From Chryseobacterium sp. UBA6632 (GTDB lineage Bacteria > Bacteroidota > Bacteroidia > Flavobacteriales > Weeksellaceae): DNA of 7,150 nt. Below the pieces are notes generated by a model that was not told the origin of the DNA, made no database searches, and saw only the letters and a program-made list of their open reading frames with translations. Made by a program: the position numbers and the translations under genes. The DNA lies in NCBI GenBank assembly GCA_002455915.1, contig DKLU01000006.1:15772-22921 (forward strand), written 5' to 3'. Positions 1 through 4,812 of this stretch are shown piece after piece; the stretch's first letter is position 1, and each line of letters begins with the position of its first letter.

Positions 1-766
1 ATTTTCCAACGCCGATATAATTAGATTTATCTTTTTCCTCATAAACCATCACATCTTTAGAAGCATCTGTTCCCAAAGTATGTCTGAAAATTTTCTCTGT
101 CAGAAGTGTTTCAGGATTTTTTCCGGTGTAGAAAATAGTTTTATTGTCATTCGCCCACGTTGCAGAACCTGTGGTATTTTTAATACCCAATTCCGTAGTT
201 TTTCCGGTTGAAAGATCTTTTAAAAATAGTCGATATTGTCTTCTCGAAACATCATCCACACCATACACCATCTTCATATTATCCGGACTGATGCTGAAAC
301 CCGAAGCCGAATAATACGCATGACCTTCTGCCAGTTGGTCAACATCCAGAAGAATTTCTTCAGGCGCAGTAAGGCTGGCTTTTTTTCTGCAATATTTAAA
401 ATACTGTTTGCCGGTTTCAGTTCTGGTGTAATAGTAATAGCCGTTTTTGAAAAGCGGAACCGACTCATCTTTCTCCTTAATTCTGGCTTTCATTTCCTGG
501 AAAAGCTTTTCTCTGAAAGGTTCTGTATCTTTCATCATGCCTTCCCAATAGGTATTTTCAGCCTTCAGATAATCCACCACTTTGGTTGAATCCTTTGCTT
601 TTTTAAAATAATCGATCATCCAGTAATAAGGATCGTTTACTTTATCACCGTGAATATCTCTGATATGTTCCTGCTTTTCAGCAATCGGAGCTTTTAAATC
701 GGGGAATTTTTGAGACTGAAATGTAGCTGCACTCATTACGAATAGGGTTAAATAAAGCTTTTTCAT
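1..766 (-). CDS. Oligopeptidase B-like S9 family peptidase, N-terminal part (partial)
   Basis: The minus-strand reading frame opens at the ATG at 764-766 and stays open for 255 codons to the window edge, so the C-terminal part is missing. It begins with a signal peptide (MKKLYLTLFVMSAATFQSQ), pointing to export. What follows matches the N-terminal propeller region of prolyl oligopeptidase/oligopeptidase B (S9A): DPYYWM near 45-50, LFQEMKARIKEKDESVP at about 88-104, GYYYYTRTETGKQYFKYCR at about 109-127, then EEILLDVDQLAEGHAYYS and GFSISPDN at about 136-163. Known family role: a serine peptidase that cuts short peptides, usually after basic residues. The Ser-Asp-His triad lies in the unseen C-terminal domain, so activity cannot be judged. 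The frame starts 19 bases after the TerB-like gene and is probably cotranscribed with it. No Shine-Dalgarno sequence is visible, as is normal in this phylum. Confidence 0.9.
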   Translation of the reverse strand, partial: MKKLYLTLFVMSAATFQSQKFPDLKAPIAEKQEHIRDIHGDKVNDPYYWMIDYFKKAKDSTKVVDYLKAENTYWEGMMKDTEPFREKLFQEMKARIKEKDESVPLFKNGYYYYTRTETGKQYFKYCRKKASLTAPEEILLDVDQLAEGHAYYSASGFSISPDNMKMVYGVDDVSRRQYRLFLKDLSTGKTTELGIKNTTGSATWANDNKTIFYTGKNPETLLTEKIFRHTLGTDASKDVMVYEEKDKSNYIGVGK

Positions 767-785
767 GGTTTTAATGTTTTTTAGC

Positions 786-1136
786 TTAGTTCAAATGCCA
801 AAGATTCTTCAGAAGCGTGTAGAAAGTATGCTCTTCGTCCGTCACCTTATTGTCTGCTTTGATTAAAGATTTAGCAAACTGCACAAACTTCACTCTTTCA
901 TCCTCTGTAGAATCATCTTGGAAGCAACGTGCATGGAATTCAAAATGATCTTTCCACTCTTCAGGCTGAAGCAAGGCAAGCGTTTCCAATTCGTTGTCAA
1001 GATTCATTCTGAAAGGAAATTCATCCGCCAGATATTGCTGAATAAGCATTCCTTCTTCCGGCGCAAAATCACCATCTACAGATGAAAGGATCATTAATAA
1101 GTGATAACCGGCAATTGATTTATTTGATTTTTGCAT
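786..1136 (-). CDS. TerB-like (tellurite-resistance B family) small cytosolic protein
   Basis: A 116-residue acidic protein without signal peptide or membrane segment. It contains the two helix-acidic loop motifs expected of a TerB-like fold: SSVDGDFAPEE at about 18-28 and IKADNKVTDEE at about 92-102, arranged as an internal pseudo-repeat (small hydrophobic helix, D-x-D or D-N loop, E-E). In the wider TerB family these acidic loops are proposed to bind metal ions. Family membership is from motif recognition only. TerB-like proteins are widespread outside tellurite operons, and no other ter gene is seen here, so a tellurite phenotype should not be assumed. The gene lies 135 bases after the DoxX-like gene and 19 bases before the S9 peptidase gene; the second spacing suggests a shared transcript. 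No obvious TAnnTTTG element was seen immediately upstream. Confidence 0.75.
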   Translation of the reverse strand: MQKSNKSIAGYHLLMILSSVDGDFAPEEGMLIQQYLADEFPFRMNLDNELETLALLQPEEWKDHFEFHARCFQDDSTEDERVKFVQFAKSLIKADNKVTDEEHTFYTLLKNLWHLN

Positions 1137-1271
1137 TATATTATGTTAGTTGTTTGTTAATTTTTGGTTGATGGTTTCTAGTTTCTTGTGGCTGGCTGAT
1201 TGTAGTTTGAGTAGTCGTTTTAAAATTCACAATTGACCATTCACAATTGATTATAGACCATTCACCATTCG
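1137..1271. repeat. Intergenic spacer with short direct repeats (attcacaattga words)
   Basis: The 135 bases between the DoxX-like and TerB-like genes hold a perfect 12-base direct repeat, attcacaattga, at 1225-1236 and 1239-1250, offset by 14 bases. A related word, gaccattcac, occurs at 1235-1244 and again at 1257-1266, followed by caccattc. The rest is low-complexity sequence rich in A and C on the minus strand. No convincing terminator or promoter was found. I have the impression that this kind of simple-word array recurs between genes in Flavobacteriia, but that is recollection and was not checked here. Confidence 0.6.
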
Positions 1272-2384
1272 TTATTTTACATAGTCTTTCGCAGGCGTTT
1301 TTTCTACGATTTTTCCGTTTTCTAAGATCAGAACGAAAGGATTGCTTCTTGCAATTGTTTTAATGGCAGTGGCATCCATCATTGCATTTTTGATGGTTTT
1401 GAATGTATTATGATCTGTTGAAACTCCATAGATAATATTAGCCTTTTGTCCTTTCACTTTTGCTTCAATTTGTGCTAAAAGCTCTGGAGAAACTTCTTTT
1501 GGATGATAAGAGAAAACCAAAATAGCTTTCGGAGCTTTAATGATCTCATCCGTAAGGTCAATTCCTGTAGGATCTTCGATCTTAAATTTCACGATCTCAG
1601 ATTTGTAGCCTTCTTTTACCAAAACAGATTCATTCTTTCCGTCTTCAATTTTCCACGGCGAACCTTCAGCCCAGTATTTTGTTTCTTTGATATAATCATC
1701 TTGATTTACCTTTAAAACTTCTCCTGTCTTCGTATTTTTAAGAGAGTAAAAAGTTTTGTATTCTGAAGGATTTTTAGCAATTTTTTCTTTTTCAGTTTTT
1801 AAATTGGTTCCCAATTTATAATCACGGAAATCAATGATCGGTTCCTGAATAATTCCATGCGCCATAATATAGATCATCGCTAAAGAAAATATTCCCAACA
1901 GGATATATTTAGGCTTATTCGAAGCTTCTTTTTTGCTGCTGAATGTATAAGCATCTTTTTTCTTAAAGTCTTTTCTATAAAGGATGAAAACAACAATTAA
2001 TCCCACCAAAAGCACAACATCTTTAATGAAACTTTGCCAGGGCGTGAACTTAATAGCGTCGCCAAAACATCCGCAATCGGTCACTACATTAAAATAGGCC
2101 GAGTAAAACGTAAGGAAACCAAAGAAAATACACAACGCAATTAATGCTGAAAGAGTGAATTTCAGTTTCAATTTTAACAGAAGCATAAAGCCTAAAAGCA
2201 GTTCGAGAACCACTACGATAATGGAAAACAGTAAGGCAAATTTTTCAAGAAACGGCATGTTGAAAACGGCAGGGGAGAAGTATTCCTCCATTTTGAATGA
2301 AAAACCTACCAGATCCACCGCTTTTACAAAGCCTGAAAGGATGAATATAACGGCAATAATGAAACGTAATAAACCTTTGATCAT
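1272..2384 (-). CDS. BT_3928-type DoxX/MauE-like membrane protein with degenerate thioredoxin-like C-terminal domain
   Basis: A 370-residue protein with about five predicted membrane helices (roughly 4-22, 48-70, 76-96, 119-136, 160-178) and a soluble C-terminal domain from about 185. The loop TDCGCFGD at 102-109, with Cys104 and Cys106, followed by a WQSFIKD helix, is characteristic of the MauE/DoxX redox-associated membrane family and of the Bacteroidota group named after BT_3928. The C-terminal part reads like a thioredoxin fold: a strand APKAILVFSYHP (284-295), a helix, IIYGVSTD (317-324) and a cis-Pro-like SNPFVLILENGKIV (347-360). The place where CxxC would sit (SYHPKEVSP) has no cysteine, so thiol exchange by that domain is unlikely. 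Inferred role: membrane electron or thiol transfer, or an associated scaffold. The start ATG lies one base after the DUF1599 stop codon, indicating translational coupling. No terminator was found downstream. Confidence 0.85.
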   Translation of the reverse strand: MIKGLLRFIIAVIFILSGFVKAVDLVGFSFKMEEYFSPAVFNMPFLEKFALLFSIIVVVLELLLGFMLLLKLKLKFTLSALIALCIFFGFLTFYSAYFNVVTDCGCFGDAIKFTPWQSFIKDVVLLVGLIVVFILYRKDFKKKDAYTFSSKKEASNKPKYILLGIFSLAMIYIMAHGIIQEPIIDFRDYKLGTNLKTEKEKIAKNPSEYKTFYSLKNTKTGEVLKVNQDDYIKETKYWAEGSPWKIEDGKNESVLVKEGYKSEIVKFKIEDPTGIDLTDEIIKAPKAILVFSYHPKEVSPELLAQIEAKVKGQKANIIYGVSTDHNTFKTIKNAMMDATAIKTIARSNPFVLILENGKIVEKTPAKDYVK

Positions 2385-2385
2385 G

Positions 2386-2952
2386 TTAAATAGTTTTTGG
2401 TTCGAAATTTTTTTCTTGTTCGGAGAATTTTATCAGGCAGAAAACCGCATAGTTCAGCATATCGAAATAATTAGCATCCAAACCTTCTGAAACAATAGTA
2501 ACGCCTTGATTGTCTTCTATTTGTTTTGTTCTTAAAACTTTCTGATAAATCAAATCTGTGATGGAAGAAATTCTCATATCTCGCCACGCTTCTCCATAAT
2601 CATGGTTTTTTCTTTCCATCAAAGCTTTTGCTTCTTGGGAATATTTATCGTAAAGATTTAAAATTTCTTCTGTATTTTCGTTGAAATCGTTGGAAAAACC
2701 TTTCTCCAGCTGAATAAGTCCGATGATAGAGTAGTTCACAACAGCGATAAATTCATCTTCTTCACTTTCATCCACCATTTTTTTATCGGTCATTTGTAAG
2801 GTACGGATTCTATTTACTTTGATATAAATCTGATCCGTAATAGAACTTGGTCTTAAAACCCTCCAAGCGGCTCCGTAATCTTTCAGTTTTTTACCGAACA
2901 AATCGCGACACTGACCTATAATTTCCTCGAACTGTACTGATGTTTTTAGCAT
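2386..2952 (-). CDS. DUF1599 protein, tandem duplicated domain
   Basis: A 188-residue cytosolic, mostly helical protein made of two copies of the same domain. Copy one has DYGAAWRVLRPSSITDQIY at 25-43, then KVNR and a DEFIAVVNYSIIGLIQLE helix (66-83). Copy two has DYGEAWRDMRISSITDLIY at 118-136, KVLRTKQ and an ANYFDMLNYAVFCLIKF helix (160-176). The shared pattern DYG-x-AWR-x2-R-x-SSITD-x-IY-x-KV-x-R and the later D-x-x-x-x-NY helix identify DUF1599, which I recall has also been discussed as a nucleotide-modification-associated domain (Nmad1). The biochemical function is not established. It is the first gene of a minus-strand unit, directly upstream of and coupled to the DoxX-like gene, and divergent from folP. 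A good -7 element lies about 18 bases before the start codon. The start is the first ATG after the promoter and leaves both copies complete. Confidence 0.85.
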   Translation of the reverse strand: MLKTSVQFEEIIGQCRDLFGKKLKDYGAAWRVLRPSSITDQIYIKVNRIRTLQMTDKKMVDESEEDEFIAVVNYSIIGLIQLEKGFSNDFNENTEEILNLYDKYSQEAKALMERKNHDYGEAWRDMRISSITDLIYQKVLRTKQIEDNQGVTIVSEGLDANYFDMLNYAVFCLIKFSEQEKNFEPKTI

Positions 2953-2969
2953 AAATTCTCTTAATCTTT

Positions 2970-2977
2970 CAAATATA
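2970..2977 (-). promoter_or_regulatory. Bacteroidota -7 promoter element for the DUF1599/DoxX unit
   Basis: Read on the minus strand these bases are TATATTTG, a perfect match to the Bacteroidota -7 consensus TAnnTTTG. It lies 17 bases before the start codon of the DUF1599 gene (2952), so the 5' leader would be very short. No clear TTTG or TTG -33 element is present at the usual spacing, which lowers confidence. Confidence 0.5.
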
Positions 2978-3029
2978 CAAAATAGGTTTTAGGTAGCAGG
3001 AATTAGGGCTTAGTTTTTTGGAGTTTTCC

Positions 3030-3193
3030 GTTGTGATTGTGGGAGAGTTTTAGAGTTTTTGTGTAGGAGAGTGGGAGAGTTTTAGGGTTTGAGAGTATTA
3101 GAGTTTTTGTGTTTGAGTGTGGTGGAGTATTAGGGTGATGTGTTTTAAATGTTTGAGGGAAAAAGAGTTTTTTTTGAAGTAAATATTTTATTT
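3030..3193. repeat. C-free, G/T-rich low-complexity tract with direct repeats; left arm of an inverted repeat
   Basis: All 164 bases from 3030 to 3193 lack C on the + strand. Inside are two interleaved 14-15 base direct repeats: gtgggagagttttag at 3039-3053 and 3071-3085, and tagagtttttgtgt at 3051-3064 and 3099-3112. Bases 3084-3104 are a perfect reverse complement of 3303-3323 inside folP; extended to 3071-3104 against 3303-3336 the match is 31 of 34. No reading frame with coding character was seen here. The tract fills most of the 280-base gap between the divergent DUF1599 and folP genes. Confidence 0.85.
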
Positions 3194-3202
3194 CTTTTGC
3201 TT

Positions 3203-3210
3203 TAATTTTG
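3203..3210 (+). promoter_or_regulatory. Possible -7 promoter element for folP
   Basis: TAATTTTG matches the Bacteroidota -7 consensus TAnnTTTG and ends 22 bases before the folP start codon. The nearest good TTTG upstream is at 3173-3176, which leaves a spacer of 26 bases, longer than usual. The assignment is therefore tentative. The first three bases, TAA at 3203-3205, are also the in-frame stop that limits how far folP could extend upstream. Confidence 0.4.
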
Positions 3211-3232
3211 TAGTATAAATTTTAAACCTATC

Positions 3233-4156
3233 ATGTCCGACAATAAATCTTCTGAATCATCATCTCCAAAAATCTCAAACTCTCCAACTCTAAAACACTC
3301 TCACTCTAATACTCTCAAACCCTCCAACCCTCCCACACATTCCATCAACTGCAACGGAAAACTTATCGATTTATCCACTCCCAAAATCATGGGAATTTTG
3401 AACCTTACTCCGGATTCTTTTTCTGATGGCGGAAAATTCAATAATGAAAAAGCAGCGCTACAACATGCTGAAAAATTATTAAAAGAAGGTGCAGAGATTA
3501 TTGACATCGGTCCGCAATCTACACGTCCGAATGCTGAATTTTTAAGTGCAAAGGAAGAAATCAGACGAATGGGAAGTATAATTTCAAATATCAAAAAAGA
3601 ATTTCCCGAAGCTTTAATTTCCATTGATACTTTTTATGCAGAAACGGTAAAATTCGGTTTCAATGAAGGAATGGATATCATCAACGATATTTCCGGCGGA
3701 CATTATGACGAACAGATGTTTGATGAAGCGGCAGAAACCAAACTTCCTTACATCTTAATGCACGTTAATCCTTCTTACGAAACGATGCATGAAAAAGTGA
3801 AATTTGATGATATTACATTGGCTGTCAATCAATATTTTTCAAAAAAAACAGCCGAATTATTAGCAAAAGGAGTGAATGATATTATTCTGGATCCCGGTTT
3901 CGGTTTTGGAAAAACAGTAGAAGATCAGATGAAAATGATTGATGAAGTTCGATATTTAGGTTTTGGAAAATTTCCTTTGTTAATTGGGATTTCGCGAAAA
4001 TCTTTTATTTATAAACCTTTAGGAAAATCTCCTTTGGATATTAATGAAGAAACGCAAAAACTTCATTTGAAAGTGTTGCAACAAGGCGCGAAAATTCTTC
4101 GTGTACATGATGTTGCAGAAGCAGCAGCTACACTGAAAATTTTTAATAATCTTTAA
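3233..4156 (+). CDS. folP: Dihydropteroate synthase with low-complexity N-terminal extension
   Basis: A 307-residue cytosolic TIM-barrel enzyme that condenses para-aminobenzoate with dihydropterin pyrophosphate to make dihydropteroate, the sulfonamide-target step of folate synthesis. All landmark motifs are present in order: MGILNLTPDSFSDGG (53-67), DIGPQSTRPN (91-100), ISIDTF (129-134), INDISGG (150-156), LMHV (175-178), LDPGFGFGKT (219-228), GISRKSF (252-258) and LRVHDV (289-294). The core aligns with E. coli FolP from about residue 38. Residues 1-37 are an extra Ser/Pro/Thr/Asn/His/Lys-rich tail encoded by a G-free stretch (3255-3350) that is the right arm of an inverted repeat. The start is forced: an in-frame TAA lies at 3203-3205, and no in-frame ATG, GTG or TTG occurs between 3233 and the MGILN motif. 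The ACT-domain gene follows after 13 bases. Confidence 0.97.
   Translation: MSDNKSSESSSPKISNSPTLKHSHSNTLKPSNPPTHSINCNGKLIDLSTPKIMGILNLTPDSFSDGGKFNNEKAALQHAEKLLKEGAEIIDIGPQSTRPNAEFLSAKEEIRRMGSIISNIKKEFPEALISIDTFYAETVKFGFNEGMDIINDISGGHYDEQMFDEAAETKLPYILMHVNPSYETMHEKVKFDDITLAVNQYFSKKTAELLAKGVNDIILDPGFGFGKTVEDQMKMIDEVRYLGFGKFPLLIGISRKSFIYKPLGKSPLDINEETQKLHLKVLQQGAKILRVHDVAEAAATLKIFNNL
3303..3336. repeat. Right arm of inverted repeat, inside the folP 5' coding region
   Basis: Bases 3303-3323 are a perfect reverse complement of 3084-3104 (21 bp); 3303-3336 pairs with 3071-3104 with three mismatches. The arms are separated by 198 bases that contain the folP promoter region and start codon. The surrounding stretch 3255-3350 (96 bases) has no G on the + strand, mirroring the C-free left arm. 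Confidence 0.85.
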
Positions 4157-4169
4157 AAAAATAAATTTA

Positions 4170-4571
4170 ATGACGGGAGAAAAAGACCTGAAAATATTAT
4201 TACAATCTATGAAGCCTGAATTGAATGAAGGCGAATATGTATTTTGTACCGTAGAAAAGCTACCGGAAATAGATCTGAAGGAGATCGTTTGCTTTTTCAA
4301 GGAAAAGGAAGGTATCACTTTGATTATTAGAAAAGAATTGGCAGATCAGCTCAATCTTTCTTATGGTTTTATTGCTTCATGGATTACTCTGAAGATTCAT
4401 TCCTCACTTGAAGCGGTTGGTCTTACGGCTGCTTTTTCAAAAGCGCTGACTTCAGAAAATATAAGCTGTAATGTGGTGGCAGGCTATTTCCATGACCATA
4501 TTTTTGTTGCGACAAAAGATGCCGAAGCAGCAATGAAAGAATTTCACAGATTATCTGAAGAGGGAATCTGA
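4170..4571 (+). CDS. ACT domain-containing protein (COG3602/DUF2241-type)
   Basis: A 133-residue cytosolic protein with two parts. The N-terminal part (1-60) has the pattern LQSMKPELNEGEYVFCTV (11-28) and GITLIIRKELAD (48-59). The C-terminal part is an ACT-like domain, with ITLKIHSSLEAVGLTAAFS (72-90) and ISCNVVAGYFHDHIFV (98-113); the HSSLEAVG and SCNVVAG-x-x-HDHIFV signatures are typical of the COG3602 ACT family. ACT domains usually bind amino acids or other small ligands and regulate enzymes; the ligand of this group is unknown to me. It follows folP by 13 bases and is followed by a strong terminator, so the two genes form one transcription unit. A regulatory role towards folate or amino-acid metabolism is only inferred from position. 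The length is normal for the family. Confidence 0.85.
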   Translation: MTGEKDLKILLQSMKPELNEGEYVFCTVEKLPEIDLKEIVCFFKEKEGITLIIRKELADQLNLSYGFIASWITLKIHSSLEAVGLTAAFSKALTSENISCNVVAGYFHDHIFVATKDAEAAMKEFHRLSEEGI

Positions 4572-4614
4572 GAGTTATAGTTTACAATAGTATCAGATTA
4601 AAACGAATTATTAT

Positions 4615-4655
4615 AAAAATCGTGAAGAAGTAAAATTTTTTCACGATTTTTTTTT
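4615..4655 (+). terminator. Rho-independent terminator after the folP-ACT unit
   Basis: Bases 4615-4626 (aaaaatcgtgaa) pair perfectly with 4640-4651 (ttcacgattttt). The inner bases 4627-4630 can extend the stem through A-U and G-U pairs with 4636-4639, leaving a five-base loop (4631-4635). A run of nine T residues (4647-4655) follows the GC core. The position, 43 bases after the ACT gene stop, fits the end of the folP unit. Confidence 0.85.
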
Positions 4656-4812
4656 ATATAAATAATTAGTGAATAATCCGATGGAATGGCGAATTCATAA
4701 TAATATGTCTCATTAAATGAATATTAAATTTAATTTTATGTTAAAATAATGTGGTATTTGTATTTAATTTATCTGTAACTTAGAAAGTGAAAACATTAAA
4801 AACAAATAGCTT
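4656..4812 (+). promoter_or_regulatory. AT-rich leader region before the GDPD-like gene; promoter not resolved
   Basis: These 157 bases are very AT-rich and contain no reading frame of note. They must hold the promoter of the downstream gene, since a terminator lies just upstream. The best candidate is TTTG at 4757-4760 with TAACTTAG at 4776-4783 (one mismatch to TAnnTTTG), but the 15-base spacer is short. TAATTTTA at 4731-4738 is another weak -7 match. No operator-like palindrome, tRNA or attachment site was seen. Confidence 0.3.

Noticed and set aside
236..589. Plus-strand open frame of 117 codons and a minus-strand frame at 274-468
   Set aside because: Both lie inside the minus-strand S9 peptidase gene, whose frame is continuous and matches a known family.
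786..1136. Tellurite resistance determinant
   Set aside because: Only a single TerB-like domain is present, with no terA, terC, terD or terE-type neighbour; the family name alone does not support the phenotype.
1503..1715. Plus-strand open frame inside the DoxX-like gene; also one at 2155-2490
   Set aside because: Antisense shadows of the DoxX-like and DUF1599 genes with no signal peptide, motif or start context of their own.
3039..3112. Possible CRISPR-like array from repeated 14-15 base words
   Set aside because: Only two copies of each word, irregular spacing, low complexity and no cas genes nearby.
3030..3193. Possible G-quadruplex in the G/T-rich tract
   Set aside because: GGG runs are few and far apart (around 3041, 3073, 3085, 3133, 3157), too dispersed for a standard quadruplex.
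3105..3302. Phase-variable invertible promoter for folP
   Set aside because: No recombinase gene in the window, the arm lies inside coding sequence and inversion would remove the start of an essential gene; kept only as a test under the inverted-repeat finding.
3301..3624. Minus-strand open frame over the folP 5' end
   Set aside because: Antisense to a well-supported enzyme gene; its apparent sequence is the complement of FolP motifs.
4019..4318. Minus-strand open frame across the folP-ACT junction
   Set aside because: Overlaps two supported genes on the other strand and shows no recognisable features.
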